Assembly: GCA_029262195.1 (NCBI GenBank)
Contig: JAJCZX010000006.1
Location: 1 to 64,000 of the forward strand
DNA: 64,000 nt
Direction of reading: 5' to 3'
Source: Gemmatimonadota bacterium
GTDB taxonomy: Bacteria > Gemmatimonadota > Gemmatimonadetes > Gemmatimonadales > GWC2-71-9
The notes under the pieces were generated by a model. That model made no database searches, was not told where the DNA came from, and worked only from the letters and a program-made list of their open reading frames with translations. Position numbers and translations under genes: made by a program. Below are positions 36,079-45,289 of this stretch, piece after piece. How positions within the stretch are numbered: the stretch's first letter is position 1; each line of letters begins with the position of its first letter.

Positions 36079-38190
36079 TCACTCCTCTATTCTGATTCTT
36101 GCGTCGACCGCGGTTGCCCCGGTCGCCAGAGATACAAGCGGGTTGATATCCATTTCAGCGATTTCAGGATGGTTGGCACACAACTCGGACACCCGTTGAA
36201 TTACCCCCTCAAGCGCGTCGAGATCACGCGGAGCTTCGCCGCGGACCCCTTCAAGCAACCGGTACATCTTCACTTCTCGGACCATCCTCGCAGCATCACT
36301 ATCGGTTACGGGGCAAAGGCGCATGACTACATCCCTCATGACCTCAACGTAGATACCGCCCAGTCCAAACATCACCATGGGTGACATCCCCGGGTTCCGG
36401 GTGGTGCCGACGATCGTTTCGAGCCCTTTCTCAGCCATCTTTTGCACGAGGAAGCCTTCAATAGGGTATCCGGCCTGGGTTGTGACCCGATCGATCATGC
36501 GCGCTATGCTCGCTGCGCATTCTGCATCGCTCGAAACTCCAATCTCGATCCCACCGATATCGCTCTTATGGGAGACCTCCGGCGAAACCGCTTTCAATGC
36601 CACCGGATAACCTATCTCACCCGCGGCTTTTTGAGTTCTCTCGACAAGCGACTCACCACGCTCGACGAACGACCACGGTACCACGTCAATCCCAACTGCT
36701 TCAAGCACTCGCAAGGAATCAGCTTCAGACATCTTCGTACTCCCAGCCTCCCTCGTGGCCGCGATCAACCGGGACACTTCCGTGTCATCAATTTCGAAGC
36801 TGCGTACCTCTCCCACGGGTCGCCCGAGTTCCTGCGCGTAACGCCACATAGCACTGAGCGCCCGCGCCGCTGATTCAGGGAAGATGTAGGCCGGAACGTC
36901 CGCGCCATGGAGTTCAGCGAGTCCCGCAGGGAGCCCCTGTTTCCCCATTAACACGGCAAGAAGCGGTTTTTCTTGGTGGGCGGCGTTGGCCCTCACAATT
37001 GCGTTTGCTACGTCTCTGGCGAGTATTCCCAACGGAGGGACAAAAGCGGCAACAACGGCATCGATCCCGGGGTCATCCAGAACGCAATTCAGAGCGTACT
37101 CATAAGACTCTGCATTTGCACTGGCAATCAAATCGACGGGATTGCGAACGCTAGCTTCCTCGGGGAGCCTGGCACTCAAGCGGGCCCTGGTTTCTTCCGT
37201 AAGGGGCGCCACCTCGAGGTTTTTCGCCTCACAGGAGTCAGCGATGATAATCCCTGGGCCACCGGCATTGGTTACGATGGCCACCCGGTTGCCCTTCGGC
37301 AGCGGTTGGTTGCCGAAGGCCATTGCGTAGTCAAACAGCTCCTCGACCGTTTCGGCACGGATGGCACCGGCCTGCTTTATCAAGGAGTCCGTCACCAGAT
37401 CGGTTTGAGCAAGGGCACCGGTGTGAGAACTTGCGGCGCGGGCCCCGGCACCCGTGCGCCCCGATTTGACAATAAAAAGAGGCTTCTTCTGTGTGATGGC
37501 CTTGCCAACGCGAACGAACCTGGCCGGGTTGCCAATGTTCTCGAGATACATCAAAACCAGGCCGGTGGCATCGTCGTCCTTCCAATACTCCAGAAGGTCG
37601 TTGCCGGACACATCCATTTTGTTTCCAACCGATACGAACTGGGAAATCCCTATCCCCAGACTTTCAGCATGGTCGAGAATGCTCACTCCCATCGCGCCTG
37701 ATTGGCTGATCAGAGCTACAGGTCCCGTCGGCGGCATAGAAGGGGCAAACGTCGCATTGAGGCTCACATCAGGCGCCGTATTCATAACTCCCATGCAATT
37801 GGGTCCGACAACCCGAACTCCAGAGTCCCTGAGAGCTGCATCCAAATCCCTCTCCCTCTCAACTCCTTTGCCGCCTATTTCCTTAAAGCCCGCCGTAATT
37901 ACAATGATGCCTTTGACTCCTGCATCGCGACACGCGCCCACCACTTCGAGGACCAGGGATGCGGGAACTACCACGATCGCCAGGTCGATTTGTTCGGGAA
38001 TATCTGCGATCGACGGATATGATCGCACCGAATGCACCGTGGGCGAGCGCGGATTTACCGGATATACAGCTCCCTGAAAGCCATAGGTGAGCAAATTGTG
38101 CAAGATCTGCCAACCGATACTCCCCTGCCGGCGGGAGGCACCGACTACGGCGATCGACCCAGGTCTCAGGATCGAATCAAGGGTTTTCAC
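36079..38190 (-). CDS. ADP-forming acyl-CoA synthetase, fused alpha-beta (acetate-CoA ligase type)
   Basis: 703 residues from a GTG at 38190, chosen because AGAGG lies five bases upstream and the protein then starts at the conserved LDSILRPGSIAVVGAS. The CoA-binding domain (about 5-130) and succinyl-CoA-synthetase-like domains (about 130-450) include GPNCMGV, LISQSGAMGVS and the phosphohistidine region SSHTGALA. The C-terminal ATP-grasp beta part (about 480-700) includes YPVALKAVSPEVSHKSDIGGIEIG and DINPLV. It converts acetyl-CoA or another acyl-CoA plus ADP and Pi to the acid and ATP, so it can conserve energy from acyl-CoA made by enzymes such as KorAB. Transcribed divergently from ahpC. 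Confidence 0.9.
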   Translation of the reverse strand: MKTLDSILRPGSIAVVGASRRQGSIGWQILHNLLTYGFQGAVYPVNPRSPTVHSVRSYPSIADIPEQIDLAIVVVPASLVLEVVGACRDAGVKGIIVITAGFKEIGGKGVERERDLDAALRDSGVRVVGPNCMGVMNTAPDVSLNATFAPSMPPTGPVALISQSGAMGVSILDHAESLGIGISQFVSVGNKMDVSGNDLLEYWKDDDATGLVLMYLENIGNPARFVRVGKAITQKKPLFIVKSGRTGAGARAASSHTGALAQTDLVTDSLIKQAGAIRAETVEELFDYAMAFGNQPLPKGNRVAIVTNAGGPGIIIADSCEAKNLEVAPLTEETRARLSARLPEEASVRNPVDLIASANAESYEYALNCVLDDPGIDAVVAAFVPPLGILARDVANAIVRANAAHQEKPLLAVLMGKQGLPAGLAELHGADVPAYIFPESAARALSAMWRYAQELGRPVGEVRSFEIDDTEVSRLIAATREAGSTKMSEADSLRVLEAVGIDVVPWSFVERGESLVERTQKAAGEIGYPVALKAVSPEVSHKSDIGGIEIGVSSDAECAASIARMIDRVTTQAGYPIEGFLVQKMAEKGLETIVGTTRNPGMSPMVMFGLGGIYVEVMRDVVMRLCPVTDSDAARMVREVKMYRLLEGVRGEAPRDLDALEGVIQRVSELCANHPEIAEMDINPLVSLATGATAVDARIRIEE

Positions 38191-38397
38191 ATCCACCTCT
38201 CGGAATTCATACGGGTATTCTAACGGTGAGGCCAACGCCACGCATGTCACGTGAGATTCCTTAAGACTTTTTTCAATATCTTCAACGGTACGCCTTGAAT
38301 GCCCGACACGGCCATCTATCTTTAGGTACAGTCACTCAAAAGGTGGCTCCGTGGCGCATCACGCCCGCAATAAGAGACACAAACACATTGAGGAACA

Positions 38398-38961
38398 ATG
38401 ATAAGAATAGGCGATAAACTCCCCGGGTTCAGCCTGGAAGCGTATCAAAACGGTGAGTTCAAGACGATTACCGACAAATCCCTTCGCGGCAAATGGGTGG
38501 TGATTGCGGCGTATCCCGCTGATTTCACGTTCATCTGTCCCACCGAACTTGAAGACCTGGCTAAGTTATACAAAAAATTCCAGGCCGAAGGTGCCGAGGT
38601 TCTGGGCCTCAGCACAGACACTCATTTCACCCACAAGGCATGGCACGATTCATCACCGTCTATCGGCCAGATCACTTACCCGATGCTCGCCGACCCGACT
38701 GGCAAGCTTTGCAAGAAACTCGGGACGTACATAAAGGATGAGGGCCTTTCCTTGAGAGGCACGTTCATCTTCAACACTGATGGCGAATTGACGTCAATGG
38801 AGATTCACGACAATTCAATTGGTCGAAACGCGCAAGAAATTCTTCGCAAACTCCAGGCATCTATCTTCGTGAGCGAACATGACGGTGAAGTCTGCCCGGC
38901 CAACTGGACCCCCGGCAGCGACACATTGAAGCCCGGAATCGAACTTGTAGGTAAGATCTAA
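38398..38961 (+). CDS. ahpC: Alkyl hydroperoxide reductase C (2-Cys peroxiredoxin)
   Basis: 187 residues, standard AhpC length. Peroxidatic Cys47 is in DFTFICPTELED and resolving Cys166 in GEVCPANW; the C-terminal tail is complete. It reduces H2O2 and organic peroxides in the cytoplasm. AhpF is not in the window, so its electron donor lies elsewhere. AGGAACA precedes the ATG. I found no clear OxyR or PerR box in the 207-base divergent spacer. Confidence 0.95.
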   Translation: MIRIGDKLPGFSLEAYQNGEFKTITDKSLRGKWVVIAAYPADFTFICPTELEDLAKLYKKFQAEGAEVLGLSTDTHFTHKAWHDSSPSIGQITYPMLADPTGKLCKKLGTYIKDEGLSLRGTFIFNTDGELTSMEIHDNSIGRNAQEILRKLQASIFVSEHDGEVCPANWTPGSDTLKPGIELVGKI

Positions 38962-38976
38962 GAAAGAGAGAGCGGA

Positions 38977-39002
38977 AACCCGGCCTCTGATGGGGCCGGG
39001 TT
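38977..39002 (+). terminator. Hairpin between ahpC and ackA, without U tract
   Basis: AACCCGGCC (38977-38985) pairs perfectly with GGCCGGGTT (38994-39002). No T run follows, so it may be a partial terminator or an mRNA-stability element. It ends 12 bases before the ackA ATG and so could cover the ackA ribosome site. Confidence 0.5.
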
Positions 39003-39014
39003 CCCAACCACCTC

Positions 39015-40259
39015 ATGAACGTCCTTGTCCTCAACTGCGGTTCTTCGTCGGTCAAATTCCAGATAGTGGACACCGACCTCGAACGGATAGAAGCAGACAG
39101 CGACTCTTGCCTCGCCAGCGGGATAGTCGAGCGAATTGGCGGTCAGGCTCTCACCACATTTCAGGCTACCGGGCACCCCAGAGACCGTCACGCCGAACCC
39201 CTGCGCGATCAACGCGCCGCGATCGATGTGATCCTGAGATGGGTTATTTCCCACGCATCCAGAATCGATCACATATCTTCTCTGGCGGATATCCACGCAG
39301 TAGGACACCGCGTTGTCCACGGCGGAGAAGAGTTCCAAAAATCAGTTTTGATTGACGACGAGGTGCTCCACGGGATAGCGGACTGCATTGACCTTGCTCC
39401 GTTGCACAATCCTGCAAACATCAAGGGGATCAAAGCCACCACCGAACTTCTGGGATCCGGGATCCCCCAGGTTGCGGTATTTGACACGTCTTTTCATTCA
39501 ACTATGCCGGAAAGTTCGTACCTGTACGGAATACCCTACCAACTCTATCGCCGCCACAAGATCAGAAGGTACGGGTTCCACGGGACATCGCACAGGTACC
39601 TCTCCTACCGATACCGACAGATCACGGATCAGCCACTGGACGACATCAACATCATTACGCTCCATCTTGGGAACGGTTGTTCGGCCTGTGCGATCGTCAA
39701 CGGAAAGTCGTATACGACGTCGATGGGCTTCACGCCCCTTCAAGGTCTGGTTATGGGCACCCGTTCCGGGGACATTGACCCATCATTAATTGAGTTTTTG
39801 ATGATAAAGGAAGGCCTGAGCATATCCGAGGTAGACACCATGCTCAATAAACAATCAGGCCTCCTGGGGATCTCCGGCCTCACCGGCGACATGCGCGAAC
39901 TACTTGAAGAAGAAGCCGAGAACGGCGATCGGCGCGCTCGCCTGGCAATCGACATTTTCAGTCGTCGCGTAAAACAGTACATCGGAGCCTACCTGGCCGA
40001 AATGGAGAATGGCACCGAATCCATAGTCTTTAGCGGTGGCATCGGTGTGAACTCCCCCGCAATTCGCTCGCGAATCTGTGGAAGTCTAACTTCCTGTGGG
40101 ATCAAGTTGGATGAGGCCAAGAACCAGGTCGTCGATGAGGTTATGAAGATCAGCACTGACGATTCACGAATAGCTGTTTACGTCATTCCGACCAATGAAG
40201 AATTGCTAATTGCGAGGGACACATATCGCGTTGTAGCAAATGTTCCGAGGAGGTGGTGA
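39015..40259 (+). CDS. ackA: Acetate kinase
   Basis: 414 residues. The ASKHA-fold signatures are present: VLNCGSSSVKFQ at the N-terminus, FDTSFHSTMP, RYGFHGTSHRY and HLGNGCSACAI. It interconverts acetate plus ATP with acetyl phosphate plus ADP. No pta lies nearby. With the ADP-forming acyl-CoA synthetase across the ahpC gene, the cell has two routes touching acetate within 4 kb. The 53-base gap to ahpC contains a strong hairpin. Confidence 0.95.
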   Translation: MNVLVLNCGSSSVKFQIVDTDLERIEADSDSCLASGIVERIGGQALTTFQATGHPRDRHAEPLRDQRAAIDVILRWVISHASRIDHISSLADIHAVGHRVVHGGEEFQKSVLIDDEVLHGIADCIDLAPLHNPANIKGIKATTELLGSGIPQVAVFDTSFHSTMPESSYLYGIPYQLYRRHKIRRYGFHGTSHRYLSYRYRQITDQPLDDINIITLHLGNGCSACAIVNGKSYTTSMGFTPLQGLVMGTRSGDIDPSLIEFLMIKEGLSISEVDTMLNKQSGLLGISGLTGDMRELLEEEAENGDRRARLAIDIFSRRVKQYIGAYLAEMENGTESIVFSGGIGVNSPAIRSRICGSLTSCGIKLDEAKNQVVDEVMKISTDDSRIAVYVIPTNEELLIARDTYRVVANVPRRW

Positions 40260-40285
40260 GAAAGGGTGAAAACAACCGGATTCAA

Positions 40286-40313
40286 CGTTCAGTCGTTTAA
40301 CCGTTCGGTCGTT
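40286..40313 (+). repeat. Imperfect direct repeat CGTTCRGTCGTT
   Basis: CGTTCAGTCGTT (40286-40297) and CGTTCGGTCGTT (40302-40313) are tandem 16-base units between convergent ackA and the DUF6702-like gene. Probably a small decayed tandem repeat. Confidence 0.45.
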
Positions 40314-40319
40314 GGCCAC

Positions 40320-40862
40320 TCAGAATCTCAATCGCTGCTCCTGGGTATCTCCTGAAGCGAAGTAGAAGGAGTGTTCTCTCTCGGTACCAGTGTGCAAGAC
40401 CTTCAAAATATTCCGTTGATCTGAGAAAGTCTCGAAGAACATCGCGTTATTGACTCCTATTTCTTCGATTGGAGCAGTCGCATTAAACTCGAGCATATAC
40501 CACCACACGTCCTCGACTCCGCCGTCCGCCCGCATTTGCTCTTCACCGCTGGAGAGAATTTGCGCTTGCATCCTTGTGCCCTCTGATCGCAACAAAAACA
40601 TGTCGTTGAAATAACTCTCGAAAACAGAATCAATCGCGGCGCTGGCGATCATTTCCAGAGCATCCGATTGAGCGTATGTTCGCAGCACCAGTGCGAGGTC
40701 GTCCTTGAACATGCGGACCCGCACGATGGCAGCGTCATCTTCGACGACCATCCTGCCGAAGATCACATGGCTATCATGCGGAACAGAGTGAGCGGCTCCT
40801 CTTCTCTCGGGTACCGAGACCGTCGAGAATAGGAGCCCGCTCAAAATCAGCAATGACTTCAC
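40320..40862 (-). CDS. DUF6702-like periplasmic protein
   Basis: 180 residues from a GTG at 40862 (MKSLLILSGLLFSTVSV, a signal peptide). The frame upstream of this GTG overlaps the preceding peptidase gene and lacks signal character. The mature protein starts with HVIFGRMVVEDDAAIVRVRMFKDDLALVL, resembling the DUF6702 pattern of a short beta-strand followed by FxDDLE. It lies 20 bases after an M1 peptidase that itself follows a HupE/UreJ-like gene; this three-gene order recalls Bacteroidota genomes. Function unknown. Confidence 0.65.
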   Translation of the reverse strand: MKSLLILSGLLFSTVSVPERRGAAHSVPHDSHVIFGRMVVEDDAAIVRVRMFKDDLALVLRTYAQSDALEMIASAAIDSVFESYFNDMFLLRSEGTRMQAQILSSGEEQMRADGGVEDVWWYMLEFNATAPIEEIGVNNAMFFETFSDQRNILKVLHTGTEREHSFYFASGDTQEQRLRF

Positions 40863-40881
40863 AAGGGTCGAATTCCCGGCA

Positions 40882-42936
40882 CTACGAAGTGGCTGCTTCC
40901 CACGTATTGTTCTCCGTATCGACATCGGCAAAGACTTCGTCCGGATCGATAACCACTTTCACGACATTCCCGTCGTCGAAGAATCCGTGCGTGAAGGTCA
41001 ACTCGTTTCGTCGCCAGATATCAACCGGCAGGTTAATCCTCCTGGTCCTACCATCGTCATACGTGAGTTCGATCTGGACAGGCATAACGAGGCCACCTTC
41101 GTTATCGATTTGGATCCGATAGTAATTACGTCCCCGCTCGTAGTCACCCATCAATTCCTGAGCATCCTGGACGGTCACGCTCGCCAGATTCTGATCGTTT
41201 GTATAGGTGGTGTAAAACCAACCCCTCCAGAACCAGGCAAGGTATTCCCCGGCACCCTCCTCAATCGACCTGAAGAAATCAAACGGCTGTGGATGTTTAA
41301 ACGCCCAGCTCTCAGAGTACTCACGAAACGCCTGATCAAACGCCTCAGGGCCGAGCACCTGCTCGCGGAGCATCACAAGGCCGGCGGCCGGTTTCGCATA
41401 GCCATTGTTTCCGAATTGCGCCTGAATAAGATCAGATTGCGTCATCAGAGGAACCTGATTTTCACTCCTCATGTAGTTGACGATTTGGTTCGCCGGGCCA
41501 CGGCTACTGGGGTAATCAGAATCCCAATCCTGCTCGGCGTAGTATTGAAGGAACGTGTTAATGCCTTCGTCCATCCAGGTCCATTTACGTTCGTCCGAAG
41601 CGACGATCATCGGAAACCAGTTGTGTCCTACTTCATGAATAGTCACCGAAATAAGCGCGTGAGCAAGCTGGGTACTGTAGCTACCGTCGGGTTGCGGCCG
41701 AGCACCGCAAAAGGCGATCATCGGGTATTCCATCCCGAAGACTGGACCGTGGACGTTGACGGCCTTCGCATAAGGATACTTCAGCGACATCCGTCCGTAC
41801 GTTTCAAGAGTTTGAGCAATTGCCTTTGTAGAAACCGAATCCCACAGAGGCATCGCATCTCGGGGATAAAGTGAGTGCAACGCGATCGGGTCATCGCCCG
41901 GCTCGTAGCGGAAACCCGCCGCATCCCACACGTAGGTTTCCGAAGACACCCACGCGAAATCACGAACGTTTTCGGCTACGAATCGCCAGGTCAGAGTACC
42001 TTGGTTTGTAGGACGGGTATCCCGGGTCTGAACTTCGTCGGGCTCAATGATGAATACAGGTTCGGTGCTTTCCATCGCCCGATCGAGTCGACTACGTTGT
42101 TCGCGGGTCAAAACGTCCTGCGGGTTTTGCAGGATCCCAGTACCATCAACAATGTGAGAGTAAGGCACTGTGATGCGTACGTCGTAATCGCCAAATTCGA
42201 GATAAAACTCGCCCTGCCCGAGGAATTGGTCAGTCTGCCAGCCATTAATGTCGTCATAAACAGACAGCCGAGGGAACCACTGGGCTACCTCGTACAGCCA
42301 CCCGTCGGAGACCAGTTCTTTGGCGCCGCGGCCAAATTGCGGGATCCGAAAATCCCAATCAATCTCGAGTTCCACCGAAGCGCCGGGCTCAACCGGTTCA
42401 AGGAGGTTGACCCTCATTTCGGTACCGCGAATCATGTATTCTGCGTCAACCAGATCCCCGTCGCTGTCAACAAGTTGAACGCGATGAATATTGTGCCCCC
42501 CGTCGAACTGCGGCCGGGCGAAGAAACGACGGGCCTGGGGACTCATCTGTGGGGGCAATGCCCTCGCCACCTGGTAACTGCGGCTGTGTTCAATAGACCT
42601 TACGTTTTGGTCCAATTGTATCCAGAGGTACCCGAGGCGATCCGGCGAATTGTTGTGGTATGTGATACGCTCAGACCCCCTGATTGCCTGTTCGAGCGTA
42701 TCCAGTTCGGCATCAATGGAATAATCGACCTTCTGTTGCCAGTAGTCCGTCCCTGGCATTCCACCAGCATTGCGGACTCCGGTCGGATCCGGCATTTCGA
42801 TGGGCCGGAAAATGGATTGGTTAGTTCGTGGGTCCTCCTCGGCATTAATCCACTGCTGGGCCGCAACGCCACGAACGCTACCCAGCAGTGCAACGCCGGC
42901 AATCACCAGACGCGTCGGAAAGCGAAAATATCGCAT
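40882..42936 (-). CDS. Secreted M1 family zinc metallopeptidase (second paralogue)
   Basis: 684 residues from MRYFRFPTRLVIAG, where GGGAG lies nine bases upstream; a signal peptide ends GVAAQ. The exopeptidase motif is FGMEYPMI, and the zinc site is HEVGH (His434, Glu435, His438) with WMDEGINTF downstream. Paralogue of the M1 gene at 34116-36071. Coupled in one transcript with the HupE/UreJ-like gene upstream and the DUF6702-like gene downstream. Confidence 0.9.
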   Translation of the reverse strand: MRYFRFPTRLVIAGVALLGSVRGVAAQQWINAEEDPRTNQSIFRPIEMPDPTGVRNAGGMPGTDYWQQKVDYSIDAELDTLEQAIRGSERITYHNNSPDRLGYLWIQLDQNVRSIEHSRSYQVARALPPQMSPQARRFFARPQFDGGHNIHRVQLVDSDGDLVDAEYMIRGTEMRVNLLEPVEPGASVELEIDWDFRIPQFGRGAKELVSDGWLYEVAQWFPRLSVYDDINGWQTDQFLGQGEFYLEFGDYDVRITVPYSHIVDGTGILQNPQDVLTREQRSRLDRAMESTEPVFIIEPDEVQTRDTRPTNQGTLTWRFVAENVRDFAWVSSETYVWDAAGFRYEPGDDPIALHSLYPRDAMPLWDSVSTKAIAQTLETYGRMSLKYPYAKAVNVHGPVFGMEYPMIAFCGARPQPDGSYSTQLAHALISVTIHEVGHNWFPMIVASDERKWTWMDEGINTFLQYYAEQDWDSDYPSSRGPANQIVNYMRSENQVPLMTQSDLIQAQFGNNGYAKPAAGLVMLREQVLGPEAFDQAFREYSESWAFKHPQPFDFFRSIEEGAGEYLAWFWRGWFYTTYTNDQNLASVTVQDAQELMGDYERGRNYYRIQIDNEGGLVMPVQIELTYDDGRTRRINLPVDIWRRNELTFTHGFFDDGNVVKVVIDPDEVFADVDTENNTWEAATS

Positions 42937-42968
42937 TTTCAAAGTCTCCCATTTTTCAATATTTATGG

Positions 42969-43589
42969 TCATGTCGACCCAACCAGGCGGTCGATCATCA
43001 ACGCGATCGAAACAAGGGCCGTGACCCCGGAAAGCGTAATTGTCCAGATCCCGCGCCTGCCATGAACCAGGCGGGTGACCAGGCTCCCTACCCCGAGAAC
43101 CGCCAACACAATCACCAGCTGGCCCAATTCTAACCCGACATTGAACGCAAAGAGCGGAAAGACCACTCCCTCCTCGCCCCCAAGCGCCGCCCTCAAGAAA
43201 TTGGAGAAGCCCATGCCGTGGATCAATCCAAAAACCGAGGCGGCGCCATACCGACCCCTCCCAACCCAGTCTTTCGCCTGCTCACTCTTTTCTCCGCCGA
43301 TGTCTGCCCGAGCGGCAACGGCGATGTTCATAATACTGGTGATTAGTATCGTCAACGGAATCAAAAACTCGACCAACCCGGACGATACCCTGACCAAATC
43401 CAGGGTCGCCAGCCCTAACGTCAACGAATGACCAACCGTAAACGCCGTTACCAGCCACAACAATCTCCGCCACTCTGAGTACCCGTAGGCCGCAGTAAGC
43501 GCTCCCACAAAAAGCAGGTGGTCGTAACCCTGAATATCCGTGATATGTTCAAACCCGAGCCGTAGATAGACAGAAAATTCAGAAATCAT
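42969..43589 (-). CDS. HupE/UreJ_2-like membrane protein
   Basis: 206 residues with about six hydrophobic helices. The N-terminus GFEHITDIQGYDHLLFVGAL, the VGHSLTL motif and LIHGMGFSNFL match the HupE/UreJ_2 family, whose conserved histidines suggest metal handling. Located in the inner membrane. It heads a three-gene set with an M1 peptidase and a DUF6702-like protein, so nickel, copper or zinc supply to extracytoplasmic enzymes is a guess. Neither urease nor hydrogenase genes are in the window. Confidence 0.78.
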   Translation of the reverse strand: MISEFSVYLRLGFEHITDIQGYDHLLFVGALTAAYGYSEWRRLLWLVTAFTVGHSLTLGLATLDLVRVSSGLVEFLIPLTILITSIMNIAVAARADIGGEKSEQAKDWVGRGRYGAASVFGLIHGMGFSNFLRAALGGEEGVVFPLFAFNVGLELGQLVIVLAVLGVGSLVTRLVHGRRGIWTITLSGVTALVSIALMIDRLVGST

Positions 43590-43798
43590 TTCCCTGGTTT
43601 ACATGCCGGGGTAGACAACAGTTCCTCGGATAATTCTCGAGCCCTGTTAAGGAAGGAAGCTCTGCGAAGTGATGGGTCAACTGGTGTTAAGGCATCTTAA
43701 TGTAGGATTGAGAAAAGAGGGAGGTCAGTACGGTCAGAAACAATCTACGAGACGGTTAAGTAAGGATAGTGGAGGCCCTGCTCCCTGCTCTGACGTTC

Positions 43799-43903
43799 CT
43801 AAATCCATTCGTCACTCGTGTCCATCAGGGATGTGAGTTCCTCGTTCGGAACCACGCGAGGAGGAAGGTACTTGCCTATTCCAGCAATCCTGCAGCAAGC
43901 CAT
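43799..43903 (-). pseudogene. Relic of a FabH-like 3-oxoacyl-ACP synthase III
   Basis: In the 341-base spacer between preA and the HupE-like gene, the minus strand reads ATG then 33 codons to a TAG at 43799-43801. The peptide contains [12 protein letters not shown] and LMDTSDEWI, matching the N-terminus of FabH-type ketoacyl synthases (GxGxYLPxRVVTN..DTSDEWIRERTGI). In functional enzymes the next residues are Q/RERTGI; here the codon at that place is TAG, followed by ERQSREQG, and homology fades. The remaining 300 residues are missing, so this is a deletion remnant. The rest of the spacer (43590-43798) shows nothing else recognisable. Confidence 0.7.
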
Positions 43904-43930
43904 AAATGTCTCCGAAGGTGTTTGTTACTT

Positions 43931-45289
43931 CTAACTTCTGGGCGGCAAATCCTTGATTCCTCCGGGAATCTCCGCACCACCTGACGCCACCCTTTCGTTC
44001 CACGTCTCCTTTTCCGGATAACGTCGGCGTTCAGCCATCGTGATACACCCGTCGACAGGGCAAACCAGAGAGCACAGGTTGCAGCCTACGCACTCGGTTT
44101 CATCCACCCATGGGACCCGGTACGGTTCAGCCGCGGATCTTGATGCCCTGGTAGCTGCAATTTCAGCCATTGGAGCCACATGCCCTGGAACGGCCGCGAC
44201 ACCAGGTTGATGGATACACTGATGAGCACCATCGTGACAGGCAACGACGCACAATTGACAGCCAATACAACTGTTGTCATCAATCTCGGCAACGACGTGG
44301 TAGTTCAGGTCCAACTCGCCCCATTCCTTGAACCCCGGCACCGCCTTACCAACAAGTTCATTCACGGATTTCATTTTCTTTTCAGCGAGATAGTTGTCGA
44401 GCCCGTCGATCATATCTCGAACGATTCTGAAACCGTGATGCATCACGGCCGTCGCGACCTGAACACTTCCCGCTCCCAGCGCAATAAACTCTGCTGCGTC
44501 TCTCCAATCGGATATTCCACCGATTCCGCTGAGGGGGATGTTAATTCTCGGGTCACGGGCGAGCACACCAACCATCCGCAACGCAATGGGTTTGACCGCT
44601 GGACCACAGTACCCCCCGTGAGTGGAGCCGTCCGCAACTCGCGGGAGTGGAACCAGTAGATCAAGGTCTACTCCGATCAGACTCTGAACCGTGTTGATGA
44701 GCGAAATTGCGTCGGCGCCCGCTTTGCACGCGGCCAGGCCCGGTTCGGTAATGTCGCCGATATTGGGAGTCAGCTTTACAATCACAGGTATGGAAGCGGT
44801 TTCCATCACCCAGTGAACCAACTCCTCCAACACCCTGGGCTCCTGCCCCACCGCGGAGCCCATGCCACGTTCACACATCCCATGAGGGCAACCGAAATTC
44901 AGCTCGAGGCCATCACATCCCGTATCTTCGGAACGCTTGATAAGCTCATCCCACTCCTCGCGCGTTTCAACCATCAGGGAAGCGATCACCGCGTGGTCCG
45001 GGTAGCGCTTCTTAACCTCGGTCATTTCGCGGAGATTTACTTCGAGAGGCCTGTCGGTGATCAGTTCAATATTGTTTAGACCCAACATTTTCGATCCGGA
45101 GTAGTCCACCGCCCCCAACCTGCTGGACACGTTAACGATGGGATTACCCAGCGTCTTCCAAACTGCCCCGCCCCATCCTTCATCGAAGGCCCGCATTATC
45201 TGGTCACCACTGTTGGTCGGGGGCGCCGAGCCGAGCCAGAATGGATTGGGGCTTTTGATGCCAGCAAAATCAATTGAAAGGTCGGGCAC
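43931..45289 (-). CDS. preA: NAD(P)-dependent dihydropyrimidine dehydrogenase, catalytic subunit
   Basis: 452 residues. An FMN-binding TIM barrel (about 1-310) contains LNFGCPHGMCERGMG, whose cysteine is the general acid of DPD enzymes. The C-terminal ferredoxin domain (about 335-430) has two clusters, CIGCQLCVVAC and CVGCNLCSLVCPVDGC. With PreT it reduces uracil or thymine to the dihydro form using NAD(P)H. The C-terminus is about 20-30 residues longer than usual. It overlaps preT by one base at the end of the pyrimidine operon, so the whole set should be co-expressed. Confidence 0.93.
   Translation of the reverse strand: MPDLSIDFAGIKSPNPFWLGSAPPTNSGDQIMRAFDEGWGGAVWKTLGNPIVNVSSRLGAVDYSGSKMLGLNNIELITDRPLEVNLREMTEVKKRYPDHAVIASLMVETREEWDELIKRSEDTGCDGLELNFGCPHGMCERGMGSAVGQEPRVLEELVHWVMETASIPVIVKLTPNIGDITEPGLAACKAGADAISLINTVQSLIGVDLDLLVPLPRVADGSTHGGYCGPAVKPIALRMVGVLARDPRINIPLSGIGGISDWRDAAEFIALGAGSVQVATAVMHHGFRIVRDMIDGLDNYLAEKKMKSVNELVGKAVPGFKEWGELDLNYHVVAEIDDNSCIGCQLCVVACHDGAHQCIHQPGVAAVPGHVAPMAEIAATRASRSAAEPYRVPWVDETECVGCNLCSLVCPVDGCITMAERRRYPEKETWNERVASGGAEIPGGIKDLPPRS

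Noticed and set aside
36973-37701. 242-codon plus-strand frame
   Set aside because: Antisense to the acyl-CoA synthetase; composition follows the codon pattern of the real gene.
41875-43065. 396-codon plus-strand frame
   Set aside because: Antisense to the second M1 peptidase; no recognisable motifs.
43651-43660. GGAAGGAAGC resembling the SRP RNA loop
   Set aside because: The flanking bases do not form the long SRP helix, and no GNRA tetraloop is positioned correctly.
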